This document shows positions 56,201-61,800 of a stretch of 64,000 bases of DNA, one piece after another. This DNA is from Rhopalosiphum padi (lineage: Eukaryota; Arthropoda; Insecta; Hemiptera; Aphididae). The notes under the pieces were generated by a model. It worked only from the letters and a program-made list of their open reading frames with translations, was not told the DNA's origin and searched no databases. The stretch's first letter is position 1, and each line of letters opens with the position of its first letter. The position numbers and the translations under genes are program-made. The stretch covers positions 10,533,178 to 10,597,177 of the forward strand of contig NC_083598.1 of assembly GCF_020882245.1 (NCBI RefSeq), in the 5' to 3' direction.

Positions 56201-56258
56201 GTGGATAGTGTTGTTCCTGTCTATCAGCATGGCCGTGCTCAAGTTCAAGCGCGGCTGA
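12901..56258 (+). CDS. ABCH-subfamily half ABC transporter (ABCG20/23-like), 16 coding exons, 811 aa
   Basis: The joined exons are 12901-12953, 40919-41224, 43367-43526, 49435-49589, 49671-49778, 49863-49956, 50056-50226, 50368-50615, 51172-51379, 51450-51627, 51719-51834, 51920-51990, 52056-52144, 52766-52942, 53003-53089 and 56044-56258. They give 2436 nt with no internal stop, and every intron is GT-AG and phase-consistent. The nucleotide-binding domain covers about residues 85-300: A-loop Tyr98, Walker A GASGCGKT 125-132, Q-loop Gln173, signature SGGQQ 225-229, Walker B LLILDE 244-249, D-loop near 252-256, H-loop His282. A linker follows to about 430, then TM1 (433-452), an extracellular loop to about 612 with sequons NCT 480 and NFT 528, and five more membrane segments to the C-terminus KFKRG. 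NBD-before-TMD order with a large TM1-TM2 loop matches ABCH/ABC2_membrane_3 proteins. Family knowledge: Drosophila snustorr (CG9990) and beetle ABCH-9C are needed for the lipid water barrier of the cuticle. Which of the three fly paralogues is orthologous is not resolved here. As a half transporter it probably dimerises at the plasma membrane. Confidence 0.93.
19080..19101. repeat. Perfect 10-bp hairpin
   Basis: GACATCTATT and AATAGATGTC are perfect inverted copies separated by two bases. With so short a loop it could extrude as a cruciform or form an RNA stem in the intron. No function is evident. Confidence 0.6.
20211..20243 (+). repeat. Left terminal inverted repeat of the intron-1 element
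   Basis: This 33-base arm begins TTCCGCCAAAATCGAC and ends GTTTACCGCCA. It matches the right arm in inverted orientation at 28 of 33 bases. Confidence 0.65.
20622..20795 (-). pseudogene. Open minus-strand remnant inside the transposon-like element
   Basis: These 58 codons on the minus strand are bounded by stops. They encode a mixed, non-low-complexity peptide containing SAKTWSYFF and NDYFEKVILHAV. It lies downstream, on the same strand, of another open remnant (21164-21328). I recognise no family. Chance cannot be excluded at this length in AT-rich DNA, though the amino-acid mix is more protein-like than most frames nearby. If real, it is a broken piece of the element's own gene. Confidence 0.25.
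21164..21328 (-). pseudogene. Second open minus-strand remnant inside the transposon-like element
   Basis: These 55 open codons on the minus strand include KHDDDSQALKKHVISTIYTR and then SALHLVQDDR, followed by a stop. The mix of charged and hydrophobic residues is coding-like. Position and strand fit an upstream fragment of the same decayed gene as 20622-20795. There is no recognised domain and no start codon I would defend. Confidence 0.28.
21677..21709 (-). repeat. Right terminal inverted repeat of the intron-1 element
   Basis: The reverse complement pairs with 20211-20243. Immediately outside it (21704-21720) is a further diverged copy of the AAACGG-containing motif, absent from the left end, so the two ends are not strictly symmetrical. 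Confidence 0.65.
23450..23818 (-). other. Unassigned 122-codon minus-strand open frame in intron 1
   Basis: The frame starts at 23818. Its middle part (about 23620-23790) sits in a short GC-richer patch and reads with a coding-like mix, for example PITALAPLLYGTDPQIR. The downstream half is ordinary AT-rich translation. I recognise no domain and find no splice partners. It may be a relic of an inserted element or simply an open frame in a GC-richer patch. Confidence 0.2.
24100..25230. promoter_or_regulatory. GC-richer island in intron 1
   Basis: CpG-containing, GC-richer sequence stands out from the surrounding AT-rich intron, and several short frames are open on both strands, as expected from composition. 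It includes an ATT microsatellite (24289-24313). None of the frames (up to 105 codons) shows a domain. It could be an enhancer, an unannotated non-coding transcript or an alternative promoter. The call rests on composition only. Confidence 0.25.
24289..24313. repeat. (ATT)n microsatellite
   Basis: About eight ATT units lie immediately before a GC-richer segment. Confidence 0.85.
25961..25983. repeat. (TA)n microsatellite
   Basis: About eleven and a half TA units sit in intron 1, likely length-variable. Confidence 0.9.
26400..29000. promoter_or_regulatory. Broad GC-richer region in intron 1
   Basis: Patches of CpG-containing sequence alternate with AT-rich stretches here. They include a short TCG trinucleotide run near 28010-28028 and open frames on both strands of up to 111 codons without recognisable domains. 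A regulatory or non-coding transcript role is possible, but nothing identifies it. Confidence 0.2.
33000..34800 (+). promoter_or_regulatory. GC-richer island in intron 1, candidate internal promoter
   Basis: This is the most pronounced CpG-containing block inside intron 1. It begins about 8 kb before exon 2 and carries the longest single open frame of the window (182 codons from 33042), plus several frames of 80-156 codons on both strands. None has a domain. A candidate alternative first exon (33042-33232) lies at its left edge. The assignment is inference from composition and one phase-compatible donor. Confidence 0.3.
33042..33232 (+). CDS. Candidate alternative first exon (hypothetical)
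   Basis: An ATG at 33042 opens a frame that, cut at the GTACGT donor at 33233, yields 63 codons plus two bases. That is the same phase as coding exon 1, so it would splice in frame into exon 2 with a different N-terminus (starting MDGGSHTIVEK). A GTACGT donor is also used by intron 15. Phase agreement has a one-in-three chance by itself, and the peptide is not recognisably conserved. This is a hypothesis, not a confirmed exon. Confidence 0.2.
37150..37900. promoter_or_regulatory. GC-richer island in intron 1 upstream of exon 2
   Basis: CpG-containing sequence lies about 3 kb before exon 2, with short frames open on both strands (60-85 codons) and no domains. I checked the ATG at 37173: the nearest donor-like GT would leave the wrong phase for exon 2, so I do not propose a coding first exon here. 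A regulatory role is only a possibility. Confidence 0.2.
38229..38271. repeat. (TAA)n microsatellite
   Basis: About fourteen uninterrupted TAA units, the longest trinucleotide run in the window. It produces the poly-Tyr run seen in minus-strand translation, which is not a real protein. Confidence 0.92.
40919..41224 (+). CDS. Coding exon 2: N-terminal tail and start of the NBD
   Basis: The exon follows a pyrimidine-rich acceptor and reads residues 18-119 plus two bases of codon 120. It starts with a Gly/Ser/Asn-rich, low-conservation tail (about 18-75). It then gives QAVCVRHAFKHYG with the A-loop aromatic Tyr98, and VLSNLNMTVAKGT, the strand leading into Walker A. The donor is GTTAGT, weaker than the others. 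An ATG at 40956 could act as an internal start if exon 1 is skipped. Confidence 0.93.
41311..41340. repeat. (CT)n-rich tract
   Basis: A polypyrimidine microsatellite with two interruptions, about 90 bases into intron 2. Confidence 0.85.
41812..41827. repeat. Poly-A run (16)
   Basis: Sixteen consecutive A residues within intron 2. There is no clear retroposon body 5' of it. Confidence 0.85.
42589..42618. repeat. Perfect 12-bp stem-loop in intron 2
   Basis: TTTTCGATGACC (42589-42600) and GGTCATCGAAAA (42607-42618) are exact inverted copies around a six-base loop GGCGTA. It is one of the strongest short hairpins I noticed, and its stem is more GC-containing than the surroundings. It could act in RNA or be the residue of a mobile-element end. 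Confidence 0.75.
43367..43526 (+). CDS. Coding exon 3: Walker A to Q-loop
   Basis: Residues 120-173. It opens with IYGLLGASGCGKTTLL, the intact Walker A (P-loop) with Lys131 for ATP phosphate binding. It continues through the VGRRRLNTGQIFVLGG segment and ends at GKRVGYMPQ, where Gln173 is the Q-loop residue. The exon closes on a codon boundary with donor GTAAAT. Confidence 0.96.
43527..49434 (+). other. Intron 3
   Basis: This 5.9-kb phase-0 intron is mostly very AT-rich, with a GC-richer, CpG-containing island at 44645-44945 that is open on both strands. The acceptor follows a T-rich tract (TTTTTTTTTTATAG). No nested gene could be supported. Confidence 0.85.
44645..44945. other. CpG-containing island inside intron 3
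   Basis: About 300 bases of clearly GC-richer sequence sit in an AT-rich intron. Frames of 86 codons (+, 44662-44922) and 90 codons (-, 44643-44915) overlap almost completely. Such two-strand openness is what composition alone would give, and neither peptide is recognisable. It may be a regulatory element, a promoter for an internal transcript or an inserted sequence. Confidence 0.35.
49435..49589 (+). CDS. Coding exon 4: helical subdomain of the NBD
   Basis: Residues 174-224 plus two bases of 225. It reads EIALYGEFSIKETMMYFGW and then LNFLDLPSQSRLVKNL, the region between Q-loop and signature motif that contacts the membrane domain. The donor AG/GTAATT splits the signature Ser codon. Confidence 0.96.
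49671..49778 (+). CDS. Coding exon 5: signature motif, Walker B, D-loop
   Basis: Residues 225-260 plus two bases. It contains SGGQQRRVSFAVALMHDP (ABC signature, 225-229) and ELLILDEPTVGVDP (Walker B with catalytic Glu249, D-loop Asp255). The signature is SGGQQ rather than the more common LSGGQ order with a fifth variant residue, which is usual in ABCG/ABCH-like proteins. Confidence 0.97.
49863..49956 (+). CDS. Coding exon 6: H-loop
   Basis: Residues 261-292. It reads SIWNHLVQITKDGHKTVIIT and then THYIEEARQAHT. His282 is the switch histidine that contacts the ATP gamma-phosphate. The exon ends on a codon boundary before GTAAGT. Confidence 0.96.
50056..50226 (+). CDS. Coding exon 7: end of the NBD and start of the linker
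   Basis: Residues 293-349. IGLMRSGRLLAEESPRVLL is the last NBD strand and the typical 'LAEESP' turn of this family. SLEEVFLKLSRKQG follows, then a polar, probably flexible stretch. The exon is exactly 57 codons and phase 0 at both ends, so it could be skipped without frameshift, though that would remove NBD sequence. Confidence 0.95.
50227..50367 (+). other. Intron 7
   Basis: A 141-base phase-0 intron, GTAAGT to TTTTGCAG. The frame stays open for some codons past the donor, so a short-extension isoform would terminate at TGA 50275-50277. Confidence 0.85.
50368..50615 (+). CDS. Coding exon 8: cytoplasmic linker before TM1
   Basis: Residues 350-431 plus two bases. It is rich in polar and acidic residues and low in hydrophobic runs. 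It ends with TRGKTKALLQKNFLRMWRNV, an amphipathic positively charged 'connecting helix' that lies at the membrane interface just before TM1 in ABCG/ABCH proteins. Confidence 0.94.
50616..51171 (+). other. Intron 8
   Basis: A 556-base, phase-2, AT-rich intron with nothing recognisable in it. Confidence 0.85.
51172..51379 (+). CDS. Coding exon 9: TM1 and start of the extracellular loop
   Basis: Residues 432-501. VMLFIFALPVMQVILFCLAI is membrane segment 1, followed by GRDPTG. The loop continues with four cysteine-containing positions (475, 481, 488 and the TM cysteine 449) and an N-glycosylation sequon at Asn480. Paired loop cysteines suggest disulphides outside the cell. Confidence 0.94.
51450..51627 (+). 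CDS. Coding exon 10: extracellular loop
   Basis: Residues 502-560 plus one base. It reads DYYETPEKAINAVKVGDAWG and then ALYFTENFTDALVARMALG. The AWGAL/ENFTDAL pattern is typical of the large TM1-TM2 loop of ABC2_membrane_3 proteins. It carries a second sequon at Asn528. Confidence 0.94.
51719..51834 (+). CDS. Coding exon 11: extracellular loop, continued
   Basis: Residues 561-599. It includes NQQIGLMLNRDLQLSYRDF and a Cys near SCDQNP. The split Asn codon at its left edge joins exon 10 as DMSNQQ, matching the expected loop pattern of the family. Confidence 0.94.
51920..51990 (+). CDS. Coding exon 12: loop end and entry to TM2
   Basis: Residues 600-622 plus two bases. It reads FKEPIYGSSDPSFTDFVAPG and then VIL. 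The DFVAPG motif immediately before TM2 is a hallmark of this transporter type. Confidence 0.94.
52056..52144 (+). CDS. Coding exon 13: TM2 and cytoplasmic turn
   Basis: Residues 623-652 plus one base. TIVFFLAVALTSSALIIERT covers most of TM2 and the conserved charged turn (ERTEGLLDRSWVAG) that couples to the NBD. Confidence 0.95.
52145..52765 (+). other. Intron 13
   Basis: A 621-base, phase-1, AT-rich intron. No gene or repeat could be supported in it. Confidence 0.85.
52766..52942 (+). CDS. Coding exon 14: TM3 and TM4
   Basis: Residues 653-711 plus one base. It reads GVTPLEILFSHVITQFVVMC, then a hydrophobic run through LVLIFMILVFGVEC (TM3). The short turn KGD leads to ITLVITLTILQGLCGMCFG (TM4). 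It is bounded by GTAAGT and TTATTACAG. Confidence 0.95.
53003..53089 (+). CDS. Coding exon 15: TM4 end to TM5
   Basis: Residues 712-740 plus one base. It reads GFVISAICELERNAIQLALG and then SFYPTLLLSG. The CELERNA segment and FYP turn are typical of the family's C-terminal membrane core. The donor is GTACGT. Confidence 0.95.
53090..56043 (+). other. Intron 15
   Basis: This 3.0-kb phase-1 intron is AT-rich. It contains two patches with similar strings (CCCACCTTTGAAG and CCCCACTTTGA near 54905-54950; CCCCACTTTGGCG near 55803) that may be remnants of a repeat. No gene is visible, and the 67-codon frame at 53729-53932 is low-complexity AT-rich translation. Confidence 0.8.
56044..56258 (+). CDS. 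Coding exon 16: TM5-TM6, C-terminus and stop
   Basis: Residues 741-811 and TGA at 56256-56258. It begins GVIWPVEGMPVLLRYVSYCL, with the conserved WPVEGMP turn. The last membrane segment follows (GFVSTISWIVLFLSISMAVL), ending with a short basic tail KFKRG. The exon is GC-richer than its introns, as expected for a coding end. Confidence 0.96.
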
Positions 56259-56518
56259 GCTCCGTGTCAAGTCCCTCGTCACATCCCCGTCACTTGTCAA
56301 CCCCTGCACCGTCGTTCCGCTACCGATCTGGACGTCTCGCCCGGACGTTTGCGCGAGTGTTAGTTTTAATGTTTTTTTTGTTGTTGTGTGGATCCGCCCG
56401 GGAACGCGTACACTGCTTCCCCCCTCCACCCACTCACCAATTGTGTATCTCCCCTCTCCCGCAACACCACCTACTCCCCCTTACCAGAATCATCGTGACG
56501 TGTATAATGATTTCTTAG

Positions 56519-56524
56519 ATTAAA
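56519..56524 (+). terminator. Candidate polyadenylation signal ATTAAA
   Basis: This is the nearest common signal variant after the stop (about 260 bases downstream), with a GT-rich downstream string at 56545-56552. It is an alternative to the AATAAA cluster near 57290-57334. Confidence is limited because A/T-rich DNA yields such hexamers by chance. Confidence 0.3.
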
Positions 56525-56618
56525 ACGATAATATTTGCTCAGCATTCTTTTGTGACATAAATTAATCAAATTTACCGTCCAAAAATTATATTATGTACAA
56601 TGTACGTGTGCATATGTC

Positions 56619-56638
56619 TGTGCGTGTGTGTGTGTGTA
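56619..56638. repeat. (GT)n microsatellite
   Basis: GT dinucleotides with one GC interruption in the probable 3' UTR. Confidence 0.8.
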
Positions 56639-57183
56639 ACGTGTCTATAAATATTGTGACAAATTTGCGACCATGAACACGAATAACGCACATACATAGG
56701 TGTACACATATATATATTTTTTTTTACCCAGTGACTTTTTATTACTTAATTAGGATACAATATAGTATTTATATATATATATTTTTTAGACATTTATATA
56801 TATTTATATGTGTGTGAATATTTTTTATGTAATCTACATCACCCACGCGCATAATTATTTCAAAATAGTTAACATTTGTGAGATCGAAGGGCTGCGGATC
56901 GTTTTCAATAGATTTCAATTCAAATGGCATTATCGGTGTATAATAATACTAATATATCGTGTATTATAGGTATTGTAGTGTTGTTGTTATAGTACTATCT
57001 ACACGTAAAAACAAATCAACGCGCGAATATTGTATCAACGTCTACAGCCCTTCGGTATATTATATTATTTTAAAATACATTTTGTGATTGGTAAATTACT
57101 GTAGTTATTATTGATAAGGTGAACACCGATCGATTCGCCGTTTCCGTACTTCTTTTTCAAATCTTATTATGTATCTTGTACTA

Positions 57184-57184
<1 letters not shown>

Positions 57185-57218
<34 letters not shown>
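57185..57218. repeat. (ATT)n microsatellite
   Basis: About eleven ATT units. It accounts for the poly-Asn run in minus-strand translation here. Confidence 0.9.
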
Positions 57219-57220
<2 letters not shown>

Positions 57221-58803
57221 ATTAAGGTCGTGGAAAATTAACGTTATTCGGTGCCGATTTATAATCTGGCACCAGTAAAAAAAAAAAAAAATAAACAAGT
57301 AAAAACAATGATATAAAAAAATAAAATTAATAAAAAATAGTAAACCAAAAACTAGATATTTTTTTTCTTTTTGTGCGTTTAGGCGTATCCGGGCGCTGCA
57401 GTTGAGATCAGCTATACATACAATTATTCTGTTTTTAATCGTATAACACACAGACTACAACCAATACACTGCATTTCATTGTACTACAGTAGAATAATAA
57501 GCATTCAGTGTGCGGTGTGTTATTATTATAAAAATAACGCACTTCAAGTACTTACTGTCGGAAAACGCAGTCGCGAACCGAAGTTAATTTTACACTTTTT
57601 ATCATAACATAATAATAATTCAGTGTATAATATGAATCGTATATAAAACAAATTTTATTGTTTTTGTTGATATTATTTGTATTCCTATAGCCAACGACGA
57701 CGACAACGAGGACTGATCTTGCAGCGGGGTCACCCAATACAGGAAAACCACAATATTATGTACACACCGTTTAATACAATAATAATGTAATTATTAATTT
57801 CGTCACCTCGTGGTATACGTATATCGAAATACACACTTTTGTAAGTTGTACTACAACTGCTGCATAACCGACACCGCAGTGTTATTTAATTATTGTCATT
57901 AGAAATCTATAGTAAATGTTCGTACTGATTAAAATTCCGCGGTGTGCGTGTATGTCAAATAGTTATTATTGCACGCTGACGTTTGTTTATAAATTTCGTC
58001 GGGTTTGGCGGAATCGACATAATTAACGTTTTTTTCAATAATATAACAGTCGGAAGACGATCGACGGTGAGTGCGAAACCATAAAACATTATAATAATAC
58101 CGTCGTTATTAGTAAACAAACTTGACATTTATCCGTCCGTAGTGGGCTGTCCAGCCGGTGCATGTGTGACTCGATTATTCGGTATCCCGGACTTGCAGCT
58201 AAGGGATTTTCCCGAACCTGTAGGTGATAATACTTAATAATATCGTCGTGCTGTATATTATGTATATAGATGAAATTCCGAGGGCTGTATTATTGTCGAT
58301 GACTGTGTATTATGGCTCGGTGGCCGGCTGCGGTTGACAGCAGGGACGTCATAATATTATTTGCCGCTGCCTCTACCGTCGTCGCTAAACTTCCGTTTAT
58401 ATTTTTTTTCTCGTCGGATGTTGTCGTCGTCATAGTTGTCGCTGCTACCATCATCCCTGCTTAGTGTACGGTTTAAATATAGTATAATATTTCTAATTTA
58501 TATGGACAGATAGAAATTGTATTGTCATTCAAAACGTTCAACTTCCCGACACTTGAAATGGTACGGCTAAAAGAACAAGGTATCAATTCGAGACCAAGTG
58601 TGGACGGTTTTATCGTTAATGATTATTTTACATTTTATTTTTTAAAATTTTATAGATGAATTTAGTTATTATTGTTATTATTATGACTAAGCTAAGCAAT
58701 ATTGTTTTTATTACTATTGATGTTTTAATATTATTTTGCTCAAATACAACATTAAAATATACGTCAAGGCTCTATTTAATTTTTTAAATGAAGTAAATGT
58801 ATA

Positions 58804-58807
<4 letters not shown>

Positions 58808-58842
<35 letters not shown>
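58808..58842. repeat. (ATT)n microsatellite
   Basis: About eleven to twelve ATT units in the 3' flank. Confidence 0.9.
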
Positions 58843-58843
<1 letters not shown>

Positions 58844-60174
58844 ATCTTATTATTGTTATTGAATTTTGTTGTTAAGTAAAATAATTATATAACCAAATAT
58901 TATAAATGGACGAAACAATTGTCCAATCAAAAATTTTATATTAATGTACGAGTATTTGTATTTTATAAAATATTTTGTTGGTGTATTCCATAAAATGAAA
59001 ATTATTATACGACTATACTCGTTGATAATTTTAAAAATTATATCAACCACTAATATAACTAATTAGGTATAACTATTACTGTTTACAACCTAGTCCGCAA
59101 TTTTGGCTTTTTAATTCTTAGAGGTATAATACGAGTTATTATCAATACTCAATGCAAAATAACATATTGTGTTAAAAATTAAAATTACTCCGACACATAA
59201 TTATTATATTATACTAATTACTATTGTTTGATCAAATAATATTATTCAAGATGAAAATAATAATCCATTTAACATCAGAAGGATAATAAACTCAATATTA
59301 TTATTAACGGTCAAATTGAGCACTAACTTGGAAAAAAAAAGATTTCTGCTTTTTTTTCTTTCTTCGAAAGAAAAGTTGTAGTTATTACTAAAGTAAGATG
59401 TGACAAATTAAAAAATTGAAAAATAAGAAATACACCAATTTAAGTGCATAAACATTTAAAGTATAATACCATGTACCTATATATATATAATATATATGTG
59501 TGTATAGGTAATACAGTATAATATTCGTATAATAGGTTTGTGTGGTTTTCGAATCTAGGTTTTATTAATAAAAATTCGTTTTTTTAGAGCTTGATCTGTG
59601 GGGGAAAATAAATACAAAGTCACGTTCGATCTAGCTCTATACACAAGCGCATTTTTATTTCTGTAGCGTAAAGCAGTTTTCATTCGATAAGTTATTTCCC
59701 GAATACATATTATATATCCTATGAGAATATGCGACGTTTATGCAAATGTACTGCAAACGTGTTCATAATCAATATTGTTTATTATTTTATTTACATTACC
59801 AAAAAACTCCCCGACCACAATTCTCTGATCGTATAAGCGTATAGTAAGCAATTTAAGATTTTACGTATCGTTAAAATATGGCGTACACAAGTAATGGACG
59901 AAAGAATGCGACGGTATCGTTACTCAAAAACAATTTGTTGCCTATAAGTAAACAGTATTCAATATAATAATATTATATTTCAGTTGACGAATAAAAATAC
60001 ATTTACGAGAACTGATACAGTCATACTTATTTTTTTTTATGTGTTCAATACGAAATTATTATTATTTTCTTTTTTCAATAAAAATACCTTCTTTGTAAAA
60101 AAGCAATTCTGAATAGAAAAAAATATAAAAAACGCATACGCCACAACAATATATTTATTACAATATTTTATATA

Positions 60175-60756
60175 CAAGGTGTTCCACTGAAGTGTTTACA
60201 AACATTTCAGAAAGTTTCAACTTAGTTGATATTGCAAAACAACACTGAAAGTTATTTTTTTTTAAATTATTATTTTAATTTTTGTTATAATTGTTTTAGT
60301 GTTTTACTTTTATGAATGATTGCATATAATTTGTATTACATATTTCATAGTAGAATATTTTTCAAAGTCTTTTGGTGTATACAGATTTAATTTTGAAAGT
60401 GTAGTTACGTAGATATGAATATTTAATTGTTAATGAGTGCTAGGTATAGAATACCACAGAAGCGCCCCACAAGATCCACTACTCCATTCATGAAAACTTT
60501 AAAAATCTATTAGAAATGATTAATTACCTCGTTTGAATTTCGATTTTTATGTAATAAATCATTCTGAAAAATATTCCGCTGTGATATATGAAATTAAAAA
60601 TGTAGATTGTCATTCAAAAAATTAAAAACTGATTACAATATAAAATTCAAAATACTATTTTACAATGAAATGAAATTTTGTAAAAAATAATATTTAAAAA
60701 AAAAGTTAATCATTTTTTAAGAAAGAATGTAAACATTTAATAATAGATCACCTTAT
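60175..60756. mobile_element. Possible MITE-like element with imperfect terminal inverted repeats
   Basis: The left end reads CAAGGTGTTCCACTGAAG, then TGTTTACA. The reverse complement of the right end reads TAAGGTGATCTATTATTAAA, then TGTTTACA. The shared AAGGTG at the outer tip and TGTTTACA about 20 bases in make a plausible inverted pair with substitutions and a small gap. The 580-bp interior is AT-rich without an ORF. TATA lies on both outer sides, compatible with a TA-type target duplication but not distinctive in such DNA. Confidence 0.4.
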
Positions 60757-61399
60757 ATGTATCATTATGATAAAATTGATAGTATTAAGCAGACAGCAGT
60801 CTTAAAAAGTTCAAAGTGATATAAGTCAATATAGAATAATATAATTTTATCGCACGCTATATACCTACGTACAGACTTCTGAGCACACCTACGTTTTTCT
60901 ATTTTATTACTATTTTTAGTTTTTATCCATTAATAACAGTAATCAATATGACATGAGAGATGTAATATTCTCTTTTATTTTTCTTTATCGCTTACTCAGA
61001 TTTAATGCTTAATTGACTACAAATGTGTTTTTTCTATAATATATTATACTATAGTTTTTATGATGTGCAAGGTTCTAACAATATTAAAATATTGATTTAA
61101 ATTTAAAAAAAAAACAGTAAGCGAGTGGAAATGTATTTCAATTCAATTAATAAATATTAAACATTAGTTTTTTTTCTACGAAATATACAATCTATACAAT
61201 TAAATAAGTACGATAAGTATATTATGTTAAATAGGAGTTAAAAACAATATTGAAGTTACTTGATTAAGGAGCCATTGGCTTGACACTAAGCTTATTATAA
61301 ATAATATTAAACGTAATAAAATAATAAACATATTATATATTTTACATGTGGTATTCCTGTTGGCTGTCAACTCAATATAATCAACAATAGTTCTACCAC

Positions 61400-61800
61400 A
61401 TAACGACAAACCCTGACCGAACATCAGTCTAAGGCTTGTTATACGTGTCTATTATAATAATCTTGTTACTCGGACAACTACCTCCCTGGGGCCACTACGC
61501 CCGTCTAAAAATTGGAACCCACGAGAAACATATTATTATGTGCAATCTTTATATAATACGATATTATTGGTCTTCCAATATTTCACTTCAGATGGACGAA
61601 GAAGACCACCGCTGCAGCGACTGACAGTGAGGAGCGCAACAACGTTGACCAGCGAAACGTTACGGAGAGATGGGTATCTGGCCACTTCTCAAGCCATTGC
61701 ACCACGATGCACACCTTCGGTGACCAACCGGAAATCACTGTATCGATGTGCAACACTCTTTTATGAAACAATATTTTTGAAAAAATCTTAAAATCTACAC
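61400..61800. other. Unexplained GC-richer, exon-like island
   Basis: About 400 bases of mixed-composition sequence stand out from AT-rich flank. At 61580 a pyrimidine-rich string ends in TTCACTTCAG just before ATGGACGAAG, resembling a splice acceptor. After it, two + frames are open: one to TAA near 61789 and another containing TERWVSGHFSSHCTTM to TGA near 61766. I recognise no domain, and the context is too short to choose. It could be a terminal exon of another transcript, a non-coding RNA exon or a relic. Confidence 0.25.

Larger units (their letters stand above)
56259..57340 (+). other. Probable 3' UTR
   Basis: The sequence after the stop is C- and CpG-rich to about 56500, then AT-rich with a GT microsatellite. 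Candidate cleavage signals are ATTAAA at 56519-56524, followed about 25 bases later by a GT-rich CTTTTGTG string, and AATAAA at 57290, 57320 and 57329. The true end cannot be fixed without transcript data. Confidence 0.4.
57340..61400. other. 3' flanking DNA without a supported gene
   Basis: A patch at about 57700-58460 is GC-richer and CpG-containing, with short GTCGTC runs. It could belong to a long 3' UTR, to a neighbouring promoter or to neither. The rest is AT-rich and includes the (ATT)n at 58808-58842, a 9-bp hairpin at 59354-59374 and the inverted-repeat element at 60175-60756. No protein gene could be read on either strand. Confidence 0.5.

Noticed and set aside
56127..56518. Frames overlapping exon 16 and the 3' UTR on both strands
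   Set aside because: Shadows of exon 16 and GC-richer UTR sequence; none fits the transporter frame or a known protein.
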